A DNA stretch of 64,000 nt from Allobosea sp. AAP35 (GCF_001295925.1 NZ_LJHQ01000043.1:1-64000); one strand, 5' to 3'; counted from the first letter of the stretch, positions 54,797-64,000 are shown. Notes: generated by a model not told the origin, from the letters alone. Numbers and translations are program-made.

Positions 54797-55575
54797 GTGA
54801 CGTCTCACCGTCGATCGTTGCCCTCATTCCAGCGCGCGCCGGCTCCAAACGCGTGCCGAATAAGAACATCAGGCCGCTGCGCGGACATCCTTTGATTGCC
54901 TACACAATCTGCGCGGCCCGCCACTCCGGCGTGTTCGACGGTGTGTTCGTCTGCACCGATTCGGAACTCTATGCCGATATCGCCCGCCATTACGGCGCTG
55001 AGGTCCCTTTCCTGCGCCCCGAGACGATGAGCGGTGATCGCTCGGCCGATATCGAATGGGTAGAGTTGGCGGTCTCCGAGCTGGAACGGGCTGGGCGCCT
55101 GGCGGATTGCTTTTCGATCTTGAGGCCGACATCGCCTTTCAGGAAGCCTGAGACCATCCAGCGGGCCTGGAAGGAATTCACCGCTGCCGAAGGTGTTGAT
55201 TCTCTCCGAGCTGTCGAGAAGTGCGAACAGCATCCTGGCAAAATGTGGGTTGTGCGCGGCAGGCGCATGACTCCGCTGTTGCCCCTCTCGCCGGACGAGA
55301 CGCCTTGGCACAGCCAGCAATATGCCTCATTGCCGGCCGTCTACGTCCAGAACGCCAGTCTGGAGATTGCAGCGACGCGCGTCGTGCGCGAAACCCGGAC
55401 CATCGCAGGCGATACCGTGATGCCGTTCCTGACCGAGGGCGACGAGGGAATGGATATCAATCGGCCGGAGGATTGGTGGTATGCCGAGTTGTGCATCGAC
55501 CGCTGCGAAGCACGGCTGCCGTCGATCGACCGTGAACCGTTTCCTATGGACCTTCTGCCAGTGTCGGCGGGCTGA
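54793..55575 (+). CDS. Acylneuraminate cytidylyltransferase family (CMP-sugar synthetase)
   Basis: Nucleotidyltransferase of 260 residues of the NeuA/PseF/LegF type, which activates a nonulosonic acid or other sugar acid with CTP. The signature ALIPARAGSKRVPNKNIRPL opens the protein and LRPTSPFRKPETI (about 108-120) is conserved. With a NeuB homologue 4 kb downstream it points to a CMP-activated sialic-like acid. It could instead act on another sugar in pathway variants. A wide, probably co-transcribed run of genes follows. Confidence 0.85.
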   Translation: MSDVSPSIVALIPARAGSKRVPNKNIRPLRGHPLIAYTICAARHSGVFDGVFVCTDSELYADIARHYGAEVPFLRPETMSGDRSADIEWVELAVSELERAGRLADCFSILRPTSPFRKPETIQRAWKEFTAAEGVDSLRAVEKCEQHPGKMWVVRGRRMTPLLPLSPDETPWHSQQYASLPAVYVQNASLEIAATRVVRETRTIAGDTVMPFLTEGDEGMDINRPEDWWYAELCIDRCEARLPSIDREPFPMDLLPVSAG

Positions 55576-55596
55576 GAACAAACAAAAGGCATCGCT

Positions 55597-57531
55597 GTGG
55601 GTGATTTGATCGGGCAGGTCGTCGAGACAGAGCTCTACTTTATCGAGCGTTCCGAATTTGTGCGCGTCAAGGGGCTCAACGCGCCTCGGCCGGAGATCGT
55701 CTCGTTATACGCTGATATGGCACGGCTGAACGTGCTTTATATGGTGGCAAAGGCGGGGTCAGGCCATCTGGGTTCGTCCTTTTCGTCGCTCGACATCATC
55801 TCGCATCTATACTTGTCCGAACTGGATGTGGCCGCCGGCGACATCTTCTTCTCGTCGAAGGGGCACGACGCTCCGGGCCTCTACGCAGTCCTCGATGCCG
55901 AGGCAATCCTGCCGGAGGGCAAGATCCACGCCCTGAGACGGTTGGAGGGACTGCCCGGCCATCCCGACGTCGGCACCCCGGGAATGACCACGAATACGGG
56001 ATCGCTCGGCATGGGCATTTCCAAGGCGAAAGGGATCGCGTTCGCCAATCGCCTTGCCGGCAGACGCAACAAGATCGTCGTCATGACCGGCGACGGGGAA
56101 CTCCAGGAAGGTCAAATCTGGGAATCGCTCATCTCGGCCGCCAACCAGAAGACGAGCGAGCTCGTTGTGATCGTCGATCACAACAAGATCCAGTCCGACT
56201 ATTCGGTCGAGAAGACCTCTTCGCTCGGCGATCTGGTGGCCAAATTCACCGCGTTTGGCTGGCATGTCGAACGGCTGGATGGGCACGACACAGAGGCGCT
56301 TGCGGCTTGCTTCGAGCGGATTGCCAAGATCGCGGATAAGCCCAAGGTCATCATAGCCGATACCGTGAAGGGACGGGGGGTGTCCTTCATGGAGGGTACG
56401 GCGATTGATTCAGATGTGGAGATGTTCAAGTTCCACTCCGGCGCACCGAAGGCCGACGAATACCAGCGCGCGGTCGAGGAGATCGAGGCCCGAACCGCAG
56501 CGCGACTGGCCGAACTGTCGGCCGAGCCGATTAGGATTGAAAGGGTCGACCGGCCGATTGTTGTCCAGCCGACGCGCGAGCAGAAACGGCTCGTCCCGGC
56601 CTATACCCGAACCCTGCTCGACAGGGCCGAGCAGGACCCAGCTCTCGTGGCTCTCAGTGCCGATCTGGCGCTCGATATGGGATTGATCGAGTTCGCGGCC
56701 CGGTTTCCGGATCGTTTCGTCGAATGCGGCATCGCTGAGCAGGACATGGTGAGCCAGGCCGGCGGGATGGCTTTGAAGGGGCTGCTACCGGTGGTTCACT
56801 CATTCTCCTGCTTCCTTTCGACGAGGCCCAACGAGCAGATCTATAACAACGCTACCGAACATACGAAGATCGTGTATGTCGGCGGCCTATCTGGCGTCCT
56901 GCCCGCTGGGCCGGGGCATTCGCACCAGAGCGTGCGCGAGATTTCGGCGCTCGGAGGCATTCCGGGTATGGTCATGGTGGAGCCATGCTGCCCGGAAGAA
57001 GTTGGTCCGTTGTTCGACTGGTGCGCGCGACAGCATGACGGGCCGAGCTTCCTGCGACTCGTGTCTGTCCCCTATGCGACCGACGCTGTTCTGCCGCCCC
57101 GTTACGCCCCTAAACGGGGTTGTGGAGTCGAGATCAGGCCAGGCTCTGACGGCGTGATCGTCGCCGCCGGTCTGGTTGCGGTGGCGGAAGCGCTCGAAGC
57201 TGCCGACATCCTGAGTGAGGCGGGACAGTCCTTCGCCGTCGTGAACCTGCCCTGGCTGAATGTCGTAGACCCATCCTGGCTTGCCGATCTAGCGACACAC
57301 TATCCGCGGCTCGTGACGATCGACAATCACTATAGGTCTGGCGGGCAGGGGCAGACCGTCCTGGCTGCGCTCGCCATGCTCGATCTGCCGCAGAAGCCCA
57401 GCGTGCTTTCCATCGGGATCGAGAGCGTTCCGCCCTCTGGTCGCAATGACGAAGTTCTGGCTGCTCTCGGGATGGATGGCGCCTCGCTCGCCCAGCGAAT
57501 TCAGGCACGCTTCGCTGCGGTTCGCACCTAA
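55597..57531 (+). CDS. Transketolase
   Basis: Thiamine-diphosphate enzyme of 644 residues fusing both transketolase halves. The pyrophosphate/metal motif GDGELQEGQIWESL and HNKIQSD (about 158-195), KAGSGHLGSS near the N-terminus and the pyrimidine-domain glutamate region ECGIAEQDMVSQAGGMA (about 375-391) are intact. A complete transketolase in a surface-sugar cluster is more likely devoted to making a precursor sugar phosphate than to central metabolism. Start is GTG 55597. It is followed by the next gene after only 3 bases. Confidence 0.9.
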   Translation: MGDLIGQVVETELYFIERSEFVRVKGLNAPRPEIVSLYADMARLNVLYMVAKAGSGHLGSSFSSLDIISHLYLSELDVAAGDIFFSSKGHDAPGLYAVLDAEAILPEGKIHALRRLEGLPGHPDVGTPGMTTNTGSLGMGISKAKGIAFANRLAGRRNKIVVMTGDGELQEGQIWESLISAANQKTSELVVIVDHNKIQSDYSVEKTSSLGDLVAKFTAFGWHVERLDGHDTEALAACFERIAKIADKPKVIIADTVKGRGVSFMEGTAIDSDVEMFKFHSGAPKADEYQRAVEEIEARTAARLAELSAEPIRIERVDRPIVVQPTREQKRLVPAYTRTLLDRAEQDPALVALSADLALDMGLIEFAARFPDRFVECGIAEQDMVSQAGGMALKGLLPVVHSFSCFLSTRPNEQIYNNATEHTKIVYVGGLSGVLPAGPGHSHQSVREISALGGIPGMVMVEPCCPEEVGPLFDWCARQHDGPSFLRLVSVPYATDAVLPPRYAPKRGCGVEIRPGSDGVIVAAGLVAVAEALEAADILSEAGQSFAVVNLPWLNVVDPSWLADLATHYPRLVTIDNHYRSGGQGQTVLAALAMLDLPQKPSVLSIGIESVPPSGRNDEVLAALGMDGASLAQRIQARFAAVRT

Positions 57532-57534
57532 AAA

Positions 57535-59250
57535 ATGAAGTCTGATCTGGGCCGCACGATCCGGCAGGCCATTCGCGAATCTGCGCGCTTTGCTCGACTG
57601 CGTCTCCTTCGACTGAACCTGCTCGCAAGAACTGGCGCACATCAGCCCTTTGCCGGTTTCGTGCGGCCGGGAGGCGCAGACTGGCGCAGGGCAGTGGCAG
57701 CCGCCTCCCGTGGGAAGCGAGTCGTCATCGCAACGAACACAGGCGGGCATTTCGGCCTTGCGGCGATTGACCGCCTGCTCGCCGTCGCACTGACGCTGCG
57801 CGGTGCAGCGGTGACGACCATTCTCTGTGATGGGGTCCTGCCGGCTTGCCAGATGTGCGAGATCGGTCTCGTGCCGGACCGGGGCGCGTTCGTTGCCGAT
57901 GGGCCGCCCAGCCTGCTCTGCGGCTACTGCCATGGCCCTGCGGCCCGTGAGTGGGCCGCACTCGGGCTCGCAGCCGAGACGATTGGGGCGTACATCTCGG
58001 CTGACGACAGGGCAAATGTCGAAAAAGTCGCCTCCTCGTTGCCAAGTTCGGAGCTTGCGAGCTTTGTCTATCACGATCTGCCGCTTGGAGAGCAGGCACT
58101 GGCGGGCACGTTGCGCTTCGTTGCGCGGGGTACGCTGGATGGCGAGGTGGCAGGCGAGGAACTGCTGCGCCGATATCTAGTAGCCTCGATGCTAACTGCC
58201 TTGGCATATGAGCGGATACTTTCCGCGCTCAAGCCCGACGTCGTCGTGATGCACCATGGCATTTATGTGCCGCAAGGCGTCGTCAGCTTGGTCGCCAAGG
58301 CCAGCGGGGTCCGGGTCGTTGCCTGGAACCCAGCCTACCGCAAGCATTGCTTCATCTTCAGCCACGACACCACCTATCATCACACTCTAATGGACGAGCC
58401 GGTGGATTCTTGGCGGGACGGACCATTTTCCGATGAGCAGCGCGCCGAAATCGAGAGTTACATCAAGAGCCGCTGGTTCGGGAAGAACGACTGGGTCAGG
58501 TTCCACCGCGATCCGGATTTGACGCTGACGGCGGACCTGAAGACGCTCGGCCTCGACCCTGACAAGAAGACGATCCTAGCACTGACGAACGTCTTCTGGG
58601 ACGCGCAGCTACATTATCCAGCAAACGCTTTCCGCAACCAGCGCGACTGGCTCGTCGTTACGATCTCATGGTTCGCTGCGCGGCCCGACTTGCAACTCGT
58701 GATCAGAATCCACCCGGCAGAGATTTCAGGTAGCCCTCCCTCGCAGCAGCGCGCTCAGGACGTTATCGCCGAAGCGTTCGGGGCCCTTCCGGACAACGTG
58801 AAGATCGTGCCGCCGGAGAGTGCACTCTCGACCTATGCCCTCGCCGAGCACGCCGACGCAGCCTTGATCTACGCCACGAAGATGGGCGTCGAACTCTCTA
58901 GCGTGGGCCTGCCGGTCATCGTCGCCGGCGAGGCGTGGGTGCGCAATAAGGGCTTCACGTATGATGTCAGGTCACCCGAGGATTATCTAGCCACGCTGGC
59001 GCGTCTCCCGTTCGGCAAACCGTTGAGCCCTCAAAAAAGGGACCTCGCGCTGCGCTACGCGCATCATTTCTTTTTTCGGCGTATGGTGCCGATCAGCTTC
59101 GTCAAATCCAATCCCGGTCCGCGACGATTCGACATCGCAGTCGATGATCTCGATGCGATGAAGCATGGTGCCGACCACGGCCTAGACGTGATTTGCGGTG
59201 GGATTTTGACTGGTTCGCCGTTCATTTTCGACAGCCGGGCGAGCGCTTGA
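57535..59250 (+). CDS. Capsule-biosynthesis-like glycosyltransferase
   Basis: Protein of 571 residues, GT-B-like and related to capsule polysaccharide synthesis transferases. The N-terminal half contains ATNTGGHFGLAAIDRLL and PDVVVMHHGIYVPQG; the C-terminal half contains LVIRIHPAEISG (about 394-405) and the family-like ending segments SALSTYALAEHADAAL and GVELSSVGLPVIVAGEAW, with the Ser/Glu pattern of Kdo-type beta-transferases. Sugar unknown; a CMP-linked acid made by neighbouring enzymes is a reasonable guess. No signal or membrane segment is evident. Confidence 0.7.
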   Translation: MKSDLGRTIRQAIRESARFARLRLLRLNLLARTGAHQPFAGFVRPGGADWRRAVAAASRGKRVVIATNTGGHFGLAAIDRLLAVALTLRGAAVTTILCDGVLPACQMCEIGLVPDRGAFVADGPPSLLCGYCHGPAAREWAALGLAAETIGAYISADDRANVEKVASSLPSSELASFVYHDLPLGEQALAGTLRFVARGTLDGEVAGEELLRRYLVASMLTALAYERILSALKPDVVVMHHGIYVPQGVVSLVAKASGVRVVAWNPAYRKHCFIFSHDTTYHHTLMDEPVDSWRDGPFSDEQRAEIESYIKSRWFGKNDWVRFHRDPDLTLTADLKTLGLDPDKKTILALTNVFWDAQLHYPANAFRNQRDWLVVTISWFAARPDLQLVIRIHPAEISGSPPSQQRAQDVIAEAFGALPDNVKIVPPESALSTYALAEHADAALIYATKMGVELSSVGLPVIVAGEAWVRNKGFTYDVRSPEDYLATLARLPFGKPLSPQKRDLALRYAHHFFFRRMVPISFVKSNPGPRRFDIAVDDLDAMKHGADHGLDVICGGILTGSPFIFDSRASA

Positions 59251-59356
59251 TCACCCGGATTCATGCCGCTATACACGTCGGCCTCCCCCGGCTTGCTGTG
59301 GTAGGAGGCGCGGTGGCGGACCTTCCGTTGGCTACGATGAAATCAGGAGTACCGCT

Positions 59357-60442
59357 ATGACTCGGCAGTTCAACATCGGCAATCGTGTTATAACTGATGA
59401 GAGCTCCTCTTTCGTCATTGCGGAAATCGGCCACAATCACCAGGGCGACATGGAGAAGTGCAAGGCCTTGTTCAAGGCGGCGCATGAGGTCGGCGCAGAT
59501 GCGGTGAAGCTGCAGAAGCGCGACAACCGCGCGCTGTTCACCGCCGAAATGTATGACAGCTCGTATGACAGCGAAAATGCCTACGCGCCGACATACGGCA
59601 CCCACCGCGAGAAGCTCGAGTTTAACAAGGACCAGTATCTCGAACTGCAGGACTACGCCCGGGAACTCGACCTGATTTTCTTCTCGACCGCTTTCGACAG
59701 GCCCTCGGCCGATCTCCTTGAGGAGATCGATATGCCGGCCTATAAGATCGCGTCCGGCGACCTAACCAACATTCCGCTTCTCAAGCACATTGCGGGTTTC
59801 GGCAAGCCGATGATCATATCGACCGGCGGAGGCACGATGCCTGACGTCCGGCGAGCCTATGAAGCAATCAAGCCAATCAACAGCAACTTCTGCATCCTGC
59901 AGTGCACATCGGGCTACCCGCCGGTTCACGAGGAGTTGAACCTCCGCGTCATCGAGAATTTCCGCCAAGAATTCCCCGACATCGTCATCGGGTTCTCTTC
60001 ACATGACAGCGGCGTTGCAATGCCTCTGGTGGGGTACATGCTCGGCGCCCGGGTGTTCGAGAAGCATTTCACGCTGAACCGGGCCTGGAAGGGGACCGAT
60101 CAGTCGTTCTCGCTCGAGCCAGCCGGCTTGCGGCGTGTCGTTCGCGATCTCGAGCGGGCGCGCGTTTCGCTCGGGGATGGCAAGAAGTCGCCCTATTTCT
60201 CGGAATCGGCGCCGCTCAGCAAAATGGTCAAGCGTATCGTCGCGGCTGGTCCGTTGAAGGCCGGTCACGTTCTCACCGAGGACGATCTGGCCTACAAGAT
60301 TCCCGTTTCAGCAAAGATCAGTGATTTTGCGCTGCTTGCCTACGAGAACGAGACCTTGATCGGGAAGCCTCTGCTCGTCGATGTAGCGCAGGACGAGTTG
60401 ATTACCGCGGCTTCGATCGGCGTGTCTGATCGCGCCGCGTGA
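59357..60442 (+). CDS. NeuB-family N-acetylneuraminate synthase-like protein
   Basis: Nonulosonic acid synthase homologue of 361 residues that would condense phosphoenolpyruvate with a six-carbon sugar. NeuB barrel motifs include FVIAEIGHNHQGDMEKCKAL and ADAVKLQKR near the N-terminus, KIASGDLTNIPLL, and ISTGGGTMPDVRRA; the C-terminal ~65 residues form a SAF (antifreeze-like) domain with VLTEDDLAYKIPV. A good AGGAG precedes the ATG at 59357. Which acid is made (Neu, Leg, Pse or other) cannot be told from sequence, and the typical NeuC/LegC-like precursor enzymes are absent nearby. Confidence 0.88.
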   Translation: MTRQFNIGNRVITDESSSFVIAEIGHNHQGDMEKCKALFKAAHEVGADAVKLQKRDNRALFTAEMYDSSYDSENAYAPTYGTHREKLEFNKDQYLELQDYARELDLIFFSTAFDRPSADLLEEIDMPAYKIASGDLTNIPLLKHIAGFGKPMIISTGGGTMPDVRRAYEAIKPINSNFCILQCTSGYPPVHEELNLRVIENFRQEFPDIVIGFSSHDSGVAMPLVGYMLGARVFEKHFTLNRAWKGTDQSFSLEPAGLRRVVRDLERARVSLGDGKKSPYFSESAPLSKMVKRIVAAGPLKAGHVLTEDDLAYKIPVSAKISDFALLAYENETLIGKPLLVDVAQDELITAASIGVSDRAA

Positions 60443-60445
60443 TCC

Positions 60446-61258
60446 ATGGCGAATCCATTTGATCTCGCGGGGCGCGTCGTCGTCGTCACCGGTGGTCTTG
60501 GGCAGTTGGGACGGCAATTCGCGCGGGCTTTGATCGGCCAAGGCGCGAGGGTTGCCGTGATCGATGTAGCACGCGACGATAAGCGAATTGCTGCGTTGAG
60601 CGAAGGGATCGACACCGAGCGTCTGATGGTCTTGTCAGGCGACATTACCTCGAGGGCATCCCTCGAGCAGGCGTTGGCGTCTATCGAGGCGCGCTGGGAA
60701 ACGCCGTTCGGTCTTGTCAACAACGCCGCGCTCGATTCGCCGCCCGATGCACCGGCCGCGGAGAACGGTCCCTTCGAGAGCTATCCGGAGAGCTCCTTCG
60801 ACAAGGTCATGGACATCAATGTTAAAGGCACGATGCTGGCCTGCCAGGTTTTCGGCGGCGCAATGGCGCGGCTCGGGCGCGGGTCCATCATCAATGTGGC
60901 GTCCATCTACGGCATGGTCTCGCCTGATCAGGGCCTGTATGAATATCGACGCCAGCAAGGCGAGACCTTCTTCAAGCCTGTTGCTTATTCGATTTCCAAA
61001 TCGGCGATCTACAATCTGACGCGATATCTTGCTGTCTATTGGGGCTTGAAAGCGGTCAGGGTCAATACCGTTACATTTTCGGGTGTCTTCAATCATCAGC
61101 ATGATGATTTCCTGAAGAAATATTTGCCCAAGGTCCCGCTGGGCCGCATGGCCGACGAGGCCGACTATAACGGCGCGGTTGTCTTTTTAGTGTCGGACGC
61201 CGCTCGCTATATGACCGGCTCCAATATGGTGATCGATGGCGGCTTCACAGCTATGTAA
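60446..61258 (+). CDS. Short-chain dehydrogenase/reductase
   Basis: Classical SDR of 270 residues. Cofactor motif VVVTGGLGQLGRQFAR, NNAALDSPPDAP segment, catalytic Ser-Tyr-Lys region with YSISKSAIYNLTRYLAVYW (about 178-196) and C-terminal TGSNMVIDGGFTAM are intact. Likely oxidises or reduces a sugar hydroxyl in the pathway of the adjacent NeuB. ATG 60446 follows the NeuB stop by three bases, and its own stop directly abuts the next gene. Confidence 0.88.
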   Translation: MANPFDLAGRVVVVTGGLGQLGRQFARALIGQGARVAVIDVARDDKRIAALSEGIDTERLMVLSGDITSRASLEQALASIEARWETPFGLVNNAALDSPPDAPAAENGPFESYPESSFDKVMDINVKGTMLACQVFGGAMARLGRGSIINVASIYGMVSPDQGLYEYRRQQGETFFKPVAYSISKSAIYNLTRYLAVYWGLKAVRVNTVTFSGVFNHQHDDFLKKYLPKVPLGRMADEADYNGAVVFLVSDAARYMTGSNMVIDGGFTAM

Positions 61259-62746
61259 ATGGACGGGACGATTCAGATGAGTGAACTGTCTCCGTCCTTC
61301 GTTCCCAACATCATCGGCGGCAAGGAGCAGCCAGCCATAGGCGGGCAAACCCTCGACGTCTTGAATCCGCATGATGGTACGCGGCTTGCGGGTCTTGCGC
61401 GCTCGTCAGCGGCGGATGTTGCGGCTGCCGTCGCCAGTGCGCGCTCGGCGCAGGTGTCATGGGCTGCAATCCCGCCGGTTCAGCGGGGCGAAATCCTGAC
61501 CCGGATCTGCAATGCGTTGGAAGCGAACAAGAGTGAATTGGCCCAGATCGTGGCTCTGGAGGCAGGAAAGCGCCTTTCCGACGCCGCTGGTGAGGCATCA
61601 GCCGCCATACTTTGTGGGCGCTTTTTTGCTGGCGAAGGACAACGGTTGTTCGGCCGGACGACGACAAGCGGAACGGCTGATAAATGGGCCATGACGATCC
61701 GGCAACCCTGCGGCGTTGCAGGGCTCATCATCGCCGCCAACACGCCTGCTCCGAACTTCGCCTGGAAGGTCTTTCCCGCACTGGTCTGCGGCAATGCCGT
61801 CGTTCTGAAGACGGCCGAGGATACCCCGATTTCGTCCTGGTTCATGGCCAGGATCGCGGAGCAGGCTGGTCTCCCCAAGGGAGTTCTCAATCTCGTTCAT
61901 GGTTTCGGAAGTGAGGCGGGACAGGCGCTTGTCGAGCACGACGATATCGATGTCCTGAGCTTCACCGGTTCGACACGGGTCGGACGCATGATCGGCGAAA
62001 CTGCTGGCAGGCGATTGAAGAAGGTCTCGCTGGAACTCGGCGGTAAGAATGCGCTCATCGTCTGTGATGACGCCGATCTCGATAATGCCGTCAAATGGGT
62101 CGTGGCGGCCGCTTTTTCCAATGCCGGCCAGCGCTGCGCGGCCGGTAGCCGCATCATCGTCTTCAGCAGCGTCTATGAGGCCTTTCAGGACAAGTTGATC
62201 GCTGCGACGCGCGCCCTGAAATTGGGTGTGGATGCCGATTGCGATCTCGGGCCGGTGATTAACCAGCGCCAGCTCGACCACATGTTGGCAGCGATCGACA
62301 AGGCGGTCCACTCAGGCGCGCATGTGCTCGTCGGCGGCGCGCGGGCGCAGGATTCATCCCTTTCGACGGGTTTTTACATGCAGCCGACCATTCTGGCGGG
62401 CTTGGCCGACGATGACGAGAGTTCCACGACCGAACTGTTTGGACCGATCACGGCGATGTATCGCGTCCCCGATTTCGAAGCGGCGATCGCGTTGGCCAAC
62501 CGATCGCCCTACGGATTGACGGGTTCTATCCACACCAGCAGCATCGACCGCGCCTTTGCCTTCATCGGTCGGCTTGAAGCGGGCGTGGCAGTCGTGAACG
62601 GCGGGACCCATGGATCGGAACCGCACATGCCCTTCGGAGGCACCAAGGCTTCCGGAAACGGGACGAGAGAGCCCGGAACCGAGGCGCTGGACATCTATAC
62701 CAATCTCAAGGACGTCTATCTCAACATCCGTCCGCCGATTGGTTGA
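61259..62746 (+). CDS. NAD(P)-dependent aldehyde dehydrogenase
   Basis: Aldehyde dehydrogenase of 495 residues. Active-site features are all seen: FTGSTRVGRMIGE (cofactor, about 226-238), SLELGGKNALIVCDD (general-base Glu, about 253-267) and NAGQRCAAGSR (catalytic Cys, about 290-300). Its place at the end of a CMP-sugar/transketolase/NeuB/SDR run suggests that it oxidises an aldose or sugar aldehyde. The ATG at 61259 abuts the SDR stop; the ATG at 61277 (MSELSPSF) has a plausible ribosome site and may be the real start. Confidence 0.9.
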   Translation: MDGTIQMSELSPSFVPNIIGGKEQPAIGGQTLDVLNPHDGTRLAGLARSSAADVAAAVASARSAQVSWAAIPPVQRGEILTRICNALEANKSELAQIVALEAGKRLSDAAGEASAAILCGRFFAGEGQRLFGRTTTSGTADKWAMTIRQPCGVAGLIIAANTPAPNFAWKVFPALVCGNAVVLKTAEDTPISSWFMARIAEQAGLPKGVLNLVHGFGSEAGQALVEHDDIDVLSFTGSTRVGRMIGETAGRRLKKVSLELGGKNALIVCDDADLDNAVKWVVAAAFSNAGQRCAAGSRIIVFSSVYEAFQDKLIAATRALKLGVDADCDLGPVINQRQLDHMLAAIDKAVHSGAHVLVGGARAQDSSLSTGFYMQPTILAGLADDDESSTTELFGPITAMYRVPDFEAAIALANRSPYGLTGSIHTSSIDRAFAFIGRLEAGVAVVNGGTHGSEPHMPFGGTKASGNGTREPGTEALDIYTNLKDVYLNIRPPIG

Positions 62747-63288
62747 TGTTCGCGCCGGCTGCCTGTCCCGGTCATCATCTGGACGCGGCGCCCGTCAGTT
62801 TTGGCGTTCGGTTCAGCGGGGGCATTGTGACTCTTGCCTGAGAAGCATGGGCAAGGGTCGTTGTGTCCAACTTACGGCACAGGCGCGCTGAAGGGGGTTG
62901 GCCGGTTGGTTATGGTCGGCGCCGGCGGCTTGGGTACCTGCGTGGGTTCACATACCGCTTGAGCGTCCAGATACCCTTGGATGTCCCGCGTATCGTAGCT
63001 TCGCTGCCGTCAGCCCGGGCGGCGCGCCGTTAAAAGGTCTCAAGCCAGGCGGATGCATCAGCACCCGTACAGGGTCACCACGTCGCGCTGACCCGCCTCA
63101 TCTTGCCGGGCGTGATGGTCTTGGCGAAGCCAATCTTGGCTGGCTGTGTGCGGCTGTAAATGAGCTTGATCGTATCCAGCATCATTTCCGCCATCGTTCA
63201 TCCGGGCATGACCCCATTCCGTGCAGGGTCCGGCCCTTTGCGCCGGCCGGGATGACCCGCGCATTTTACGAAGCTTGCGTCCTCCGCA
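62747..63288. other. Spacer without a recognisable gene
   Basis: 542 bases between the aldehyde dehydrogenase and the FkbM gene. A 150-residue frame at 62898-63353 has no recognisable product. A short glycine run LVMVGAGGLGTCV in another frame near 62903-62945 resembles the start of NeuD-like acetyltransferases, which often sit in nonulosonic clusters, but the match stops within 25 codons. I treat the stretch as degenerate spacer; a terminator for the upstream run is expected but not clear. Confidence 0.35.
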
Positions 63289-64000
63289 TCATCCGAGCCT
63301 GCTCGCCCGATAAAGGAAATGACCAAAAAGCGGCTCACCCGATTCGGCGCTGAGTTGATTCTTGATGCCGGCCAGCCGGAAGCCAAGCTCGACCAGGGGC
63401 GCATGAACCTCCTCGAACAGGGCCTGGCCTTCATACATCGGCTTGAACGACATCTCGACCATGACGTAGTCGGCGCTGCCGATGACGTTCCGTCCGCCGG
63501 CTATCACCTTATCCTCGACGCCCTGGACGTCCATCTTGAGAAAGATGCCTTTCGGCACCGTCAACGGGTCGATCAGGTCGTCCAGCCTCGCCAGCGGCAC
63601 GTCGATCCGCTCGGCGATCTGTGACGTCTGCGGAAACTCCTTGCGGGAGATGTCGCCGAGCGGCAGCATCGAGGAGGCGGGGCCATAGGCGTTTATCTCG
63701 AACGTTGTCATGCCGGTGACGTTGGAAAGGGCCTGCGGGTACAAGGTGACCCCGGGAATCTTGCGGGCCGCCAGCGCTTCCCTCGCCGCGGGGATAGGCT
63801 CGAAAGCGATCGATTTCTCGGCCTTGAAAAAGCGCTGCAGGAATTCAAGAAAGGCGCCGTCGTTTGCGCCGATGTCGATCACGGTTCCAACCTGTGCGTT
63901 CGTCCTAAGCCAGCGGAACAACGAGTTGCTGGCATCGATCGAGCGATCGTCCGTGATCCGCTTGAATTCATAGCCATACCGGCGGAAGGAGGACTGCAAG
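63289..64000 (-). CDS. FkbM-family methyltransferase, 5' end beyond window
   Basis: At least 236 residues of a second FkbM-type SAM-dependent methyltransferase, running off the right edge (the frame is open to the last base; the only start candidate inside is an unlikely TTG). Motifs: VGTVIDIGANDGAFLEFLQ (SAM site), SIAFEPIPAAREAL, and IFLKMDVQGVEDKVIAGG. It is read toward the aldehyde dehydrogenase and probably belongs to another polysaccharide transcription unit to the right. Confidence 0.85.
   Translation of the reverse strand, partial: LQSSFRRYGYEFKRITDDRSIDASNSLFRWLRTNAQVGTVIDIGANDGAFLEFLQRFFKAEKSIAFEPIPAAREALAARKIPGVTLYPQALSNVTGMTTFEINAYGPASSMLPLGDISRKEFPQTSQIAERIDVPLARLDDLIDPLTVPKGIFLKMDVQGVEDKVIAGGRNVIGSADYVMVEMSFKPMYEGQALFEEVHAPLVELGFRLAGIKNQLSAESGEPLFGHFLYRASRLG

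Noticed and set aside
62898..63353. A 151-residue frame in the spacer before the last gene
   Set aside because: No recognisable domain, no ribosome site, and it runs into the antisense of the FkbM gene.

Overview
The window reads as chromosome of a GC-rich alphaproteobacterium, most likely of the order Hyphomicrobiales (Bosea- or Methylobacterium-like). This rests on overall protein flavour, the HWE-type kinase, the OlsB-like acyltransferase, queG/uppP/msrQ and the codon choice. The species is inference. I see no tRNA, rRNA or CRISPR array.

Positions 1-25414 look like an accessory island. From left to right it holds the tail of an unknown gene, an AraC-type regulator, an HWE sensor kinase, a diguanylate cyclase with an intact I-site, and an ECF42-type sigma factor with its DGPF partner. 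Next come a Dlt-like module (adenylation enzyme, carrier protein, MBOAT-like membrane protein) and a galE-like epimerase. Convergent to these is a compact eight-gene Pel-type exopolysaccharide operon (22130 down to 10984). The island ends with broken IS66 and IS256 remnants, a LuxR-type regulator, and a transposon-like terminus abutting a comM gene that has lost its 5' part. A second copy of the terminus lies at 6030-6107.

The Pel operon is unusual. It encodes PelA (deacetylase part), a short PelB-like TPR protein, PelD, PelE, PelF and PelG, but no PelC and no PelB beta-barrel. Instead it ends with a Wza/ExoF-type export protein and a free-standing GH114/PelA-hydrolase-like enzyme. PelD lacks the C-terminal GGDEF domain that normally binds c-di-GMP. 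All seven gene junctions are 4-bp overlaps.

Positions 25415-39255 look like core chromosome: 'comM, a hybrid histidine kinase, an OlsB-like acyltransferase, an SDR, queG, a GST, uppP, an MFS exporter, msrQ, a HAD hydrolase, a sugar isomerase-like protein and an aldo-keto reductase.

Positions 39388-64000 are a surface-polysaccharide region: phosphomannomutase, rfbBCDA for dTDP-L-rhamnose, a GmhB-like phosphatase, and a Wzm/Wzt ABC exporter. They are followed by two methyltransferases, a GT4 glycosyltransferase, a gmd remnant, then a CMP-sugar synthetase, transketolase, capsule-type transferase, NeuB, SDR and aldehyde dehydrogenase cluster, and finally a partial FkbM methyltransferase. This region is interrupted by an AT-rich putative glycoside hydrolase and dead IS630 and IS3 elements (45000-48750).
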